Shown: positions 32,527 through 40,104 of the stretch, one piece after another
How positions within the stretch are numbered: position 1 is the stretch's first letter
How the letters are laid out: each line of letters starts with the position of its first letter
Assembly (NCBI GenBank): GCA_024640825.1
Contig: JAHEEG010000295.1
Span: 1 to 40,104 of the forward strand
Direction of reading: 5' to 3'
Length of the DNA: 40,104 bases
DNA from: Gammaproteobacteria bacterium
Lineage (GTDB): Bacteria; Pseudomonadota; Gammaproteobacteria; Pseudomonadales; Azotimanducaceae
Made by a program: the position numbers and the translations under genes
The notes under the pieces: generated by a model
What the model saw: only the letters and a program-made list of their open reading frames with translations
Databases searched by the model: none
Told to the model about the DNA's origin: nothing

Positions 32527-33867
32527 ATGACCATTGAAATTGTCAATCACACGAAAGAACCTGCGGTAATAGACAATTACGCGACCAATCGGTACGTAGA
32601 CCGCGAGTACATGGAGCGGGAATGGACCGGCATGTGGCGCCAGACCTGGTTGCTGGCGGGCTTGGAAAGCGACCTGCGGCATCCGGGCGACTATTTCGTG
32701 TTCGATATGGGCCGCGAGCAGATTCTTGTGGCTCGCACAAAGTCAGGAGCGGTGCAGGGTTACTACAACGTCTGCCAGCACCGAGGCAATCGGCTGGTTA
32801 AAGAGGCGCTGGGGCACGCTGACAATTTTCGCTGCGCGTACCACGCCTGGACCTACGACACCGAAGGCGCACTCAAGGTTGTGCCTTACGAAGAACGCTT
32901 TGCCAAGGGCGTCCCCTGCGCGGACCGCTCACTGCGCAAGGTTCACACCGACGTCTGGGAAGGCTTCGTTTTCGTATCGATGGCCGAGTCACCTGAACCG
33001 CTGCTGAGTTTTCTCGGCCCGGTGGTAGAGCTGCTGGCGCCCTACCGCTTTCGGAACATGGTGCTGGTCGAAGATCAGACCGTGCACCTGCAGTGCAACT
33101 GGAAGGCCGTGATAGACAACTTCAGCGAGCTCTATCACGTCGATTTCCTGCACCCGCAGCACAAGCGTATGGTCGACTGCTGCAACGATACGGTGCACCT
33201 GTTTGCCAACGGCCATACCGGGCTGGCGGTGCCAGGCGCCACGGTAAACCCCCGTTTCCCGGTTCCGCGGGAGCCGACGGACATACAGTCTGCCCAGCTG
33301 CGGAGTCTGGGACTGGACCCCGCCGACTTCTCCGGAAGAGTTCTGGAAGTTCGAGAAGCCGTGCAGAGGCGCAAGCGCGAGGTCGGCCAGACAAAGGGCT
33401 TTGACTACACGCCATTCTCCGATGATCAGCTTTCAGATGTGTGGCAATACAACCTGTTCCCAAACATCATCTTCTCCTTCACCCCGGAGCACTGCTGGGT
33501 GATGCGCCCGCGTCCGCATCCGACAGATCCCAAGCAGTGCTACTTCGACAAGCTGTCGCTGCTGCTTTTTGCCGATCCGGAGATCAACGCCGACGCCGCG
33601 CCCATCGTTGGTCCGGGGCGGCCGGAGCAGCAAAGCAGGACCACGCTGTCATCTGACTACGTCCGCCCGGCAAGGGACACGTTCGATCACCACGCTATCA
33701 TCCGCGGCGAAAAGACCATGACCGATACCATCGACCAGGACATTGAGCTGTTAGGCGACGTCCAGGCCGGGATGGCTTCGCACGGATTCAACACCGTATG
33801 GCTCAACGATGACGAAATGCGTGTCCAGCATTTCCACAACGAGATGGACCGCCTGATAGGCCCTTAA
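32527..33867 (+). CDS. Rieske aromatic-ring-hydroxylating oxygenase, alpha subunit
   Basis: 446 residues. The Rieske [2Fe-2S] ligands are C83-x-H85 and C103-x2-H106 (CQHRGNRL ... CAYHAWTYD). The mononuclear iron site has H204 and H209 in DNFSELYHVDFLHPQH, and the family's Asp ligand should lie later in the chain. It should hydroxylate or demethylate an aromatic or alicyclic substrate, needing a separate reductase not present nearby. The substrate is not readable; neighbours suggest steroid- or lipid-like compounds. ATG 32527 follows a 183-base divergent interval. Confidence 0.95.
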   Translation: MTIEIVNHTKEPAVIDNYATNRYVDREYMEREWTGMWRQTWLLAGLESDLRHPGDYFVFDMGREQILVARTKSGAVQGYYNVCQHRGNRLVKEALGHADNFRCAYHAWTYDTEGALKVVPYEERFAKGVPCADRSLRKVHTDVWEGFVFVSMAESPEPLLSFLGPVVELLAPYRFRNMVLVEDQTVHLQCNWKAVIDNFSELYHVDFLHPQHKRMVDCCNDTVHLFANGHTGLAVPGATVNPRFPVPREPTDIQSAQLRSLGLDPADFSGRVLEVREAVQRRKREVGQTKGFDYTPFSDDQLSDVWQYNLFPNIIFSFTPEHCWVMRPRPHPTDPKQCYFDKLSLLLFADPEINADAAPIVGPGRPEQQSRTTLSSDYVRPARDTFDHHAIIRGEKTMTDTIDQDIELLGDVQAGMASHGFNTVWLNDDEMRVQHFHNEMDRLIGP

Positions 33868-33899
33868 ATGCCTATCGGGGCAGCACGCGCGTAAAGCAT

Positions 33900-34454
33900 T
33901 CAGCCGAGTTCGGGAATACGGATCTTCTGTCCAGGGTAAATTTTATCCGGGTCTTCGATCACCTCTCGATTAGCTTCGAACAGCTGCGGGTACTTCATAC
34001 CATTGCCGTAAAATTCCTTGGCGATTCCGGACAGCGTGTCCCCCTTCTGAACCACGTAAAAACGAGACTCTGCACTCGGCGCTGCGGCGGAAGCGGACGA
34101 TGCCCGGGCTGCACCCTCTGCGGGCTTGGCTGCAGACGCGCTGCTTTCGGGTTTTCGCAAGCCGGCCTGCTGCAATTGCTCCTGGGTAACGCTGGGGATG
34201 ACTGAGATGCCATCTGCATCCACCCGCTCGACCTCTTTAACGTTGCCGGCCATCAGCACGACTTTCTCCTTTGCCGACTGATCTCTCGCCCGCCCCGTCA
34301 GGGTTACGACGCCTTCGTCGTAGGCGACCCGAAGCGTATCGACACCCGGATTGTTGGATTGGATATGCTTGAGTATGTTGTCCGCCGCCTCCGCGTCGGT
34401 ATCGAAAACCTTGCGACCAACGTGTTTTGCGAAATCAAGCAGATTGCTGAGCAT
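33900..34454 (-). CDS. BON-LysM protein (YgaU/Kbp-like)
   Basis: 184 residues. A BON domain (about 20-90: AADNILKHIQSNNPGVDTL, GVVTLTGRARDQSAKEKVV) is followed by an Ala/Ser-rich linker (about 100-130) and a C-terminal LysM domain (VVQKGDTLSGIAKEFYGNG ... YPGQKIRIPELG). E. coli YgaU/Kbp (149 residues) binds potassium; the longer linker is the main difference. It has no signal peptide. ATG 34454 follows AGGAG. This is the last clearly chromosomal gene before the tRNA-Ser scar. Confidence 0.94.
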   Translation of the reverse strand: MLSNLLDFAKHVGRKVFDTDAEAADNILKHIQSNNPGVDTLRVAYDEGVVTLTGRARDQSAKEKVVLMAGNVKEVERVDADGISVIPSVTQEQLQQAGLRKPESSASAAKPAEGAARASSASAAAPSAESRFYVVQKGDTLSGIAKEFYGNGMKYPQLFEANREVIEDPDKIYPGQKIRIPELG

Positions 34455-34524
34455 AGATATTCTCCTTAGGTTCTCTTTTCGTCGCCGAGACGGTGCTGCA
34501 GCCACGATGCTTCATTGGCAACTA

Positions 34525-34586
<62 letters not shown>

Positions 34587-34917
34587 AAATATTTACAGAA
34601 AAATCAGTTGGTTGGCGAACGCAAGCCAAACTAGTGATACTCATAGCGATACTAGCTTGCTCCTCGACGCTGTTCCGCACTGTACCAATCAGCAGCAAAC
34701 GTACCCGCCCCTGTCCTCAATCGCCAACCGAGTAAAATGTGTCAACACCGGCGGCGGACGGGACTCGAACCCGTGTCGTGTGCTTCCCGGTGCCCTTTGG
34801 TGCCCGTAAGTCTCTATTCTGCATAAGAGCCTCGGCACCGTCGAGCACAGGGCGGAACAAAAACGTGCCCAAAACGTGCCCAACCAACAGTTCCGACGGT
34901 ATCCTCGCAAAAAGGGA
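34587..34917. other. Island left end: tRNA-like fragment and repeated motifs
   Basis: 330 bases of lower-GC DNA without a credible gene. It contains a tRNA T-arm-like hairpin at 34758-34774 (minus: ACGGGTTCGAGTCCCGT) and a direct repeat AAAACGTGCCC at 34860-34870 and 34871-34881. Such repeats resemble arm-type recombinase sites near phage att cores. The T-arm lacks a matching acceptor/CCA end and could be a scar of another element. Confidence 0.5.
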
Positions 34918-35900
34918 TGGAGTTCCCAGGATTTCGTGGACACTCTGGTCTATCTGAACAGAGAGAGCCGAGGTCTAACGTGCCTAGAAAAAGGGAATCC
35001 AGCGAAGTTCGTCGAAAGTATGAATTAATCAAATCCAAACAGGGAGAACACTCTGTCAGGATGATGTGTCGCCTGCTTGAGGTTGCACCTAGCGGATATT
35101 ACGCATGGCTTAAGAACCCCGTGTCAGATCGCGCTAAAGAAGATGCTCGTTTACTGCGCTTGATCCGAGCGTCGTTCAAGGCCAGTCAAGGCGTCTACGG
35201 TGCTCCGCGTGTTTTCCTCGATCTCAGGGAAGCTGGAGAGACTTGCAGCAAGCATCGTGTCGCCCGGCTTATGCGCGAAAATGGTATTCGGGCGCAAGCC
35301 GGCTACCGTACGCGTCGATACGTTGCTGGCAAGCCTGCCGAGCTCATTCCGAATTTGGTCAAGCGGAACTTCACTGTGTCGCTCCCAGACAAAGTATGGG
35401 TTACGGACATCACCTACGTCCGTACCTGGGAAGGTTGGCTCTACGTGGCTGTTGTATTGGACTTGTTTTCAAGAAAAGTAATAGGTTGGGCTGCACATTC
35501 CACAATTCGTCGAGAGCTAGTCCTGGATGCGGTCTTGATGGCTATACGAAAGCGAAAGCCCAACGCAACAATCGTCCACTCTGATCAGGGCTCTCAGTAT
35601 GGCAGTGACGACTGGCGCAGATTCTGCCGAACAAACAACCTTGAGCCCAGTATGAGTCGCCGCGGCAATTGCTTGGACAACGCCGTGGCTGAATCATTTT
35701 TCAGCAGCCTTAAGAAGGAACGCATCAAGAAGAAAATCTACAAGAATCGCCAGCTCGCTACCGAAGATATTTCAGACTACATCGACGCGTTTTATAATCA
35801 GATCCGTCGACATCAGCACCTGGGTGGTGTCAGCCCAAACGAGTTCGAAGCCTCAACCAAAACGCCTAAAACGGGTGTCCACTGAAACCTGGGAACTCCA
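34918..35900 (+). mobile_element. IS3-like insertion element, 983 bp, orfB only
   Basis: Imperfect 26-bp inverted repeats bound it: left at 34918-34943, beginning TGGAGTTCCCAGG, and right at 35875-35900, ending CCTGGGAACTCCA. The match extends two bases outward (GA/TC). No clear target duplication is seen. Only the DDE orfB lies between the repeats. Ordinary IS3 elements are 1.2-1.5 kb and carry orfA first, so this one has lost it or belongs to an orfA-less variant. Confidence 0.85.
34980..35885 (+). CDS. IS3-family transposase OrfB (DDE integrase)
   Basis: 301 residues. An N-terminal HTH-like part (VRMMCRLLEVAPSGYYAW, the HTH_21 region, YGAPRVFLDL) is followed by the rve core. The catalytic residues are Asp in VWVTDITYV, Asp in IVHSDQGSQYG and Glu in LDNAVAESFFSSLKKE. 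It is intact. The GTG at 34980 with GAGG 7 bases upstream is the best start; the frame opens at 34917 inside the left repeat. In normal IS3 elements OrfB is made as a frameshift fusion with OrfA, which is absent. Confidence 0.92.
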   Translation: MPRKRESSEVRRKYELIKSKQGEHSVRMMCRLLEVAPSGYYAWLKNPVSDRAKEDARLLRLIRASFKASQGVYGAPRVFLDLREAGETCSKHRVARLMRENGIRAQAGYRTRRYVAGKPAELIPNLVKRNFTVSLPDKVWVTDITYVRTWEGWLYVAVVLDLFSRKVIGWAAHSTIRRELVLDAVLMAIRKRKPNATIVHSDQGSQYGSDDWRRFCRTNNLEPSMSRRGNCLDNAVAESFFSSLKKERIKKKIYKNRQLATEDISDYIDAFYNQIRRHQHLGGVSPNEFEASTKTPKTGVH

Positions 35901-36132
35901 TCTGTTAGTTACCACAAATTTGGCGAATAAGGGCTTCAGTGGAGCCCAACCAAAAAATGTGACCGCTTAGTCATCTTGGTTTGCACGGATGCTGATAAAG
36001 AGTGTATTGGCGCACAAGTTTACAAACGCGCCGCTTCTCTCAAGTTCTCGATCAATAGGAGTGAGCTATTCTGCAAGCAGAAATCTAAATCAACCCGATA
36101 CCTTCTGGCCTTGCCAAAGGAGACACAGCACT

Positions 36133-36633
36133 ATGAGATATCTACTTTTCGCTACGCTTTCCCTGGCTGCTGTGGGATGCGCGACATTGACTGAGGATGC
36201 CATGACACCAATCGCAATGTCGTTTGGGGATGGATCTCCAGGAAAATGCCAGTTAACCAACAAACGTGGGGCATGGTCGACAGACATTCCAAGCACGGTT
36301 TCGATTAGGAAATCAGATGACGCACTGAAGTATGATTGCGAGACCACAGATGGCAGAGAGGCAGTAGGATCAATCGAGAGCGAGATGGGGGCTAAGATCG
36401 TTGCCAGTGCAGTGTTTCTTGATTTTGGCATTACCGATGCCATTACAGACAAACATCGGAAATACACGCCGAGCTTCGTGATTCCAGTCGCAGGGAAGCC
36501 AGAGAATGTCGGTAACTCAGTCGGCCGAAATGTCTATTCGGAGCTAGAAACGCTGAACGACCTTCACAATCGGGGAATAATCAGTGACGTTGAGTTCGAA
36601 TCGGAGAAAAAGCAGATCCTGGAAACTAATTGA
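36133..36633 (+). CDS. SHOCT-domain lipoprotein
   Basis: 166 residues. A lipoprotein signal MRYLLFATLSLAAVGC places the mature protein in the envelope. The middle part is unknown. The C-terminus LNDLHNRGIISDVEFESEKKQIL is a SHOCT oligomerisation motif. Codon use and GC are lower than in the chromosomal genes, so it is island cargo. ATG 36133 has AAGGAGA about 7 bases before it. It lies between the IS3 element and the IS91 remnant. Function unknown. Confidence 0.85.
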   Translation: MRYLLFATLSLAAVGCATLTEDAMTPIAMSFGDGSPGKCQLTNKRGAWSTDIPSTVSIRKSDDALKYDCETTDGREAVGSIESEMGAKIVASAVFLDFGITDAITDKHRKYTPSFVIPVAGKPENVGNSVGRNVYSELETLNDLHNRGIISDVEFESEKKQILETN

Positions 36634-36651
36634 CCTGCGGGGACGAGGCTA

Positions 36652-37836
36652 TCAGTTCCCTGTATCTGTTCTGATGCCAAATTTGTTCTGCGTATAGTCT
36701 TTCCACAGCACAAAAGGAAACGGGACTCCGGCTCGCCATGGTAGCCCCCCGTCCCGGTAAGGCGTCTTCAGGGTATAGAGAACCTTGCCGGTAGAACTGA
36801 GCGAGAGGCGAGGAACGGCAACGGCAGGACGGGTGATGTACCGGCACAACCTCTCCCGCTTGTCCTTCTGATGCCCTTCGCAACTCACCCCCGCGTGTAG
36901 TGAGAAGCCATTGGCCTTGGCCACCCGCTCTAGCGCGGGATCAGGTCGGTCCAGTGGCCGAATGGTGCGGATCATAAAGGCCTTGCGCCCTTGCTGCGGG
37001 CCGACGGCGATCCGGTAGGAGACGGAACTGCCCAGGATCTGGGGCATGGCATCCGTGTCTTCAGCGGGGTCGAGGTCCAGCCAGGAGCTCTCAGCGTCCT
37101 GTTCCAGTAAGCCTTGTCGTTCCAGACAGCGCCCCACGCGTTTGCTGATCGACTGCACCAGTTCCTCCAACTCGCTTGTATCCGGCACCTTGACGCGTTG
37201 AAATCGGGGTGATCTGTTGTCGCGGTAGACATAGACGCCATCCAGGAACAGGATGTGAAAGTGGATATTGAGGTTGAGAGCAGAGCCGAAGCGCTGGACT
37301 AGCGTCACTGCGCCGGTAGCGCCATCTTTGAGCGAAAATCCGGCCTTGTGGATCAGGTGTGTCGAGATCGCCCGATAAACGATGCCCAGCACCTTGCCCA
37401 TGGCCTGGGGGTGGGCGGCAAACAGGTAGCGCAGGGGAAAGGGGAAACTGATCACCCACTGGCGGAGCGGGACATCGGGAAACACCTCATCGGCCAGCAG
37501 GGCGGCGGTCTCGGCCATACGGCGGGCGCCGCAGCTGGGGCAGAATCCGCGCTTCTTGCAGGAAAACGCCACCAGCCGCTCGAAGTGGCATTTGTCGCAG
37601 CGCACCCGGAGAAAGCCGTGTTCAAGGCGGCCGCACTTCAGGTAGGCCTCGAACTCCCGGTGAACATGGTCGGGCAGGGACTTACCCTGATGGGCCAGTT
37701 GGTCCACCAGGGTGGGGTAGTGCGCTTCGACGAGCTGATAGAGCAGTGTTTGCTCGGGTTGATGGCGCTCGTAGGCAGTTTCGCCAAGGCCATCCCTGCC
37801 TTGTGCCAACATGGTGGTTCCGCCTCGGATCTCCAT
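36652..37836 (-). pseudogene. IS91-family (HUH) transposase, 3'-truncated
   Basis: 394 residues from ATG 37836. The zinc cluster CDKCHFERL ... CKKRGFCPSCGARR, the HUH motif NIHFHILFLDGVY and the tyrosine region LCRYITRPAV are present. The family normally continues after TPYRDG with a FEPLDFIARLAALVPKPR-type segment. Here the reading frame switches near 36748 to about 31 unrelated residues and stops. The 3' end of the element has thus been lost, and only the amino portion survives. ATG 37812 is an alternative start. Confidence 0.85.
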
Positions 37837-37881
37837 CGTGCGGAACGAACCAGATTGGGGCAGCAGCACGAGGAGTGCCAC

Positions 37882-38540
37882 GTCCGAAGCGAGCGGTGTA
37901 ACTGCTTTAGGACATCAGATCTGGCCCGCGTACGCTCGCGTGCTAGACGGGAGAGAAACTCGGCGGCTAAATCAGCCAGAGGGCAATTTGCAGCCAGTAA
38001 GCGGATACGCTCAAGTCACTGCCAGGCGCAGCGGGTAGTGACGTGGGCGCCGCGAGATTAATCGCAAAATTGCCCGTCGCCTTTTAAGCATTCTTTGGCA
38101 AAGACTGTCTCCAGTGGAACCAGGGCCGCAGGAGCCAGATTTAGTGGGTTTGCGGCAGCCGATGCCACGATATGGAGAGGGCTTTTCTCTGCCGAGTAGA
38201 CCCAAGTCTCTTGGCGCAAGAGCACTCATCTCCAAAACCGCCGCAGTCCCAGGCTGAATTCTCTGTGACACCCGTATTCCGTGTTCGTATAGTGGACTCA
38301 CTTGTCGCCGCCACTGCGCTTAAAGTGGCAAGGAAGACCCCACCTTGCGAAAGCGAACGGGGCAGGCAGAATCCGGCTGTTTTGGAATCTGCCGAAGGCG
38401 TCACTCAGGACCACTCTTGACGCAACGGTCAGTCATGACCGGGTCCATCTTCGAACCATCGCGGTGCCGCATCGTCCGGGTACCGCTCCTTCAAATCCGT
38501 CCCGCTGGTTACGGGGATCTGTTCAATAACCGCTGTTGAT
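37882..38540. other. Non-coding island stretch
   Basis: About 660 bases between the IS91 transposase start and the structured leader. Several open frames of 75-96 codons occur on both strands, but none has a recognisable domain, ribosome site or consistent codon use. It may include the upstream end of the IS91 element. No gene is called. Confidence 0.45.
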
Positions 38541-38542
38541 GC

Positions 38543-38771
38543 CAGGGCAGTTGTGCCCTGACCAATCGAGAGTTTCTTTCACCCCGCAAACGCACTGGCG
38601 GTCAGTGCGCTCTGCTCAATTTAAACAGGAGGTAATCCACCCCGGCCTTTGGTCGGATAACCGTTGGTTTGCACGGGCCAGTTTTCATTAGAAAACACAC
38701 CGTGTTGTCTATGGCCAGACACATTCAGGTCAACCGGGATTGGTGTCCCGTGATCGTACCGCCCAGCGGGC
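38543..38771 (+). ncRNA. Candidate structured leader upstream of the integrase
   Basis: Successive hairpins lie in the plus strand: CAGGGCA/TGCCCTG (38543-38560), CGCACTG/CAGTGCG (38591-38609), GTTTTC-ATTA-GAAAAC (38681-38696) enclosed by GGCCA (38676-38680) and TGGCC (38712-38716), CGGGA/TCCCG (38735-38750) and GCCC/GGGC (38761-38771). There is no ORF in the stretch, and the integrase ATG follows at 38827. A conserved RNA called int-alpA has been reported near integrase/AlpA genes; whether this is one cannot be checked here. It could instead be recombinase-binding DNA. Confidence 0.45.
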
Positions 38772-38826
38772 CTGCGCAGCTTTTGTTGCCAGGTGATCAG
38801 AAACACTCACCGAATGGAATAGCACT

Positions 38827-39693
38827 ATGCGCGACCTGAACTACCAACTGAAAAAAATCTGCAAACACAGTCATGAGGGCAGCTTCGAAACCCGGGTGGG
38901 CCGGGAACGGCAGCTGACGGCCATTGCCAACCAGTTACATGCGCTGGGCTTCAGGGGACTGACGGCGACATCCCTCAAGCAAAAACATGTCCAGGCCCTG
39001 GTGGACCACTGGCTGAGCCAAAACCTCGCTTCCGGGACCATCAAGAACCGGATGAGCTGTTTGCGTTGGTGGGCGGAGAATGTTAACAAGCGGGCCGTCG
39101 TGGCCGGCTCCAACGATTTTTACGGGATACCGGACCGGCAGTTCGTGTCCGACACCAGTAAAGCCAAACACCTAGCCGAGGAACAGCTCGCCCTGGTCAG
39201 GGACGAGCATGTGCGCATGAGCCTACGCCTGCAACAGGCGTTTGGGCTCAGGCGGGAGGAAGCCCTCAAGATCCAGCCCCGCTGGGCGGACCGGGGCAAG
39301 CACCTGCAACTCAAGGCCAGCTGGACCAAGGGTGGGCGGGAACGCACCGTACCCATTCGCACCACAGAGCAACGAGCGGTATTGGAGCAAGCAAAGCAAC
39401 TGGCCGGACTGGGCGCCCTGATTCCCGGGAGCCGAAATTACATCGAGCAGCTCAGAATATACGAGCGCCACACCGCCAATGCCGGGTTATCGAAAATGCA
39501 CGGTCTCCGCCACGCCTACGCCCAGCAAAGGTACCGGGACCTCACCGGCTGGCCCTGCCCCCATGCGGGCGGGCCGACCAAAACGCAACTTACTGCAGCC
39601 CAGCAGCAGGCCGACCAGCAGGCCCGCCTGACCATCAGCGCCGAGTTGGGCCATGTCAGAGCCCAGATAACTGCCGTTTACGTAGGCGGATAG
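38827..39693 (+). CDS. Tyrosine recombinase/integrase (Phage_integr_N + Integrase_1 type)
   Basis: 288 residues. The N-terminal core-binding part (LNYQLKKICKHSHEGSFETR) matches the integrase N-terminal family found in island recombinases of gammaproteobacteria. Catalytic residues are R142 (FGLRREEAL), K168 (SWTKGGRER), H225-x2-R228 (HGLRHAYAQ), H276 (ELGHVRAQ) and nucleophile Y285 (ITAVYVGG), all present. It has an Ala/Gln-rich insertion before the last motif (about 250-268). It should be active. It is followed 3 bases later by the HTH gene, so the two are cotranscribed. Confidence 0.92.
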   Translation: MRDLNYQLKKICKHSHEGSFETRVGRERQLTAIANQLHALGFRGLTATSLKQKHVQALVDHWLSQNLASGTIKNRMSCLRWWAENVNKRAVVAGSNDFYGIPDRQFVSDTSKAKHLAEEQLALVRDEHVRMSLRLQQAFGLRREEALKIQPRWADRGKHLQLKASWTKGGRERTVPIRTTEQRAVLEQAKQLAGLGALIPGSRNYIEQLRIYERHTANAGLSKMHGLRHAYAQQRYRDLTGWPCPHAGGPTKTQLTAAQQQADQQARLTISAELGHVRAQITAVYVGG

Positions 39694-39696
39694 GGT

Positions 39697-40056
39697 ATGC
39701 AGATCCAACCCCGCCTGATCCGACTACGCGATGCGCCCGCCTACCTCGGGATCAACAAGAATACATTCAATCGTGTGGTGCGCCCTGCCCTGTCCGAGGT
39801 TTCTCTGGGACAACAAACCATTCTCTTCGACAGACTTGAAATCGATGCCTGGGCGGAGGACTATATCCAACGCAACGGGCGTCGTCCTTTAGGCTCAATT
39901 CTGGAGGACGATTTATGTCAAAGCGCAACAAAATGCCGGGGCTCCGCCTCAAAAACGGGATCTGGCATATCGAAAAACGCTCGCAGTACGCTCCCGGTGG
40001 CTGGCTCCGCGAAAGCACAGGAGTATCTGGCCGCACTGAGGCAGAGCAAACACTGA
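39697..40056 (+). CDS. AlpA/excisionase-like helix-turn-helix protein
   Basis: 119 residues. The first 65 form a Xis/AlpA-type winged helix: LIRLRDAPAYLGINKNTFNR, then a short wing and FDRLEIDAWAEDYIQRNG. Such proteins direct excision or activate integrase genes. The tail after about residue 73 is Ser/Lys-rich and overlaps the next recombinase by 142 bases in another frame. Either the tail is genuine or the natural gene ended earlier. It sits between two recombinase genes. Confidence 0.82.
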   Translation: MQIQPRLIRLRDAPAYLGINKNTFNRVVRPALSEVSLGQQTILFDRLEIDAWAEDYIQRNGRRPLGSILEDDLCQSATKCRGSASKTGSGISKNARSTLPVAGSAKAQEYLAALRQSKH

Positions 40057-40104
40057 TCCGTCGATTGGCGGAGATTCAAGAGGAGGCAAAGCAACAAGCC
40101 GCAG
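39915..40104 (+). CDS. Second tyrosine recombinase, N-terminus (runs off window edge)
   Basis: The first 63 residues show an arm-binding domain typical of phage-type integrases: MPGLRLKNGIWHIEKR followed by GGWLRESTGVSGRTEAEQ. ATG 39915 has GGAGG 7 bases upstream. It overlaps the HTH frame by 142 bases. The catalytic domain lies beyond the window, so whether it is complete is unknown. Confidence 0.8.
   Translation, partial: MSKRNKMPGLRLKNGIWHIEKRSQYAPGGWLRESTGVSGRTEAEQTLIRRLAEIQEEAKQQAA

Noticed and set aside
34758-34774. Second tRNA gene
   Set aside because: Only a T-arm-like hairpin is present; no acceptor/CCA, anticodon arm or D-arm can be built around it.
38141-38404. Small genes in the island gap (both strands)
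   Set aside because: Overlapping frames without ribosome sites, domains or codon bias; treated as non-coding.

Overview
The window looks like the chromosome of a high-GC Gram-negative bacterium, most likely a gammaproteobacterium. The evidence is a CnoX/YbbN-type chaperedoxin, NudC, an Mla/Pqi-type lipid transport operon with an outer-membrane lipoprotein, a YgaU-like BON-LysM protein and a POT transporter. The many genes for acyl-CoA, lipid and hydrophobic-compound metabolism would suit a marine lipid- or steroid-using lineage such as the Halieaceae/Cellvibrionales, but that placement is inference from gene content only.

Positions 1-2833 (minus strand) hold a phospho-signalling set: chaperedoxin, FHA protein, PP2C phosphatase and a Ser/Thr kinase cut by the window edge. 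The last three are joined by 4-base start/stop overlaps. Positions 2967-11236 carry lipid and small-molecule genes: a VOC protein, an ACAD10/11-like phosphotransferase, a DsbA/HCCA-isomerase-like protein, a 1132-residue single-chain acyl-CoA carboxylase (biotin carboxylase, biotin carrier and carboxyltransferase in one protein), a glycosyltransferase-like protein and an MFS transporter. A methyltransferase with an in-frame hexapeptide repeat follows. Next to it is a tiny stand-alone transcription unit at 12070-12230: a near-consensus promoter, a 12-base perfect anti-16S Shine-Dalgarno, an 11-codon ORF and a strong terminator.

Positions 12284-19807 are a long minus-strand run: patatin-like lipase, MFS transporter, methyltransferase, LLM flavin/F420-type oxidoreductase, SRPBCC protein, secreted cyclase, VOC protein and MsrB. 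Positions 19988-26993 carry nudC, a Cys-rich zinc protein, a POT transporter, a decayed bactofilin-like remnant, and a four-gene MCE operon (STAS-MlaE permease, MlaF ATPase, MlaD/MCE protein, PqiC-like lipoprotein). Positions 27052-33867 carry a ketosteroid-dehydrogenase-like flavoprotein, a TerB-like protein, a metallophosphoesterase, a DUF385/deazaflavin-type protein, a GNAT protein, a ketopantoate-reductase-like dehydrogenase and a Rieske oxygenase. The BON-LysM gene (33900-34454) is the last clearly chromosomal gene.

From 34525 to the end the sequence is a mobile island. It begins with the 3' portion of a tRNA-Ser(CGA) gene broken in the anticodon stem, which reads as an attachment-site scar. 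It then holds a second tRNA T-arm-like fragment, repeated GTGCCC-type motifs, a short IS3-like element with both inverted repeats but no orfA, a SHOCT lipoprotein, a 3'-truncated IS91-family transposase, a hairpin-rich leader, a tyrosine recombinase of the Integrase_1 type, an AlpA/Xis-like helix-turn-helix gene and the start of a second tyrosine recombinase. The intact tRNA-Ser should lie beyond the right edge.

Three unrelated short tandem repeats (13, 14 and 18 bp) sit at gene starts, between genes or inside a gene in the chromosomal part, so local slippage seems common in this genome.
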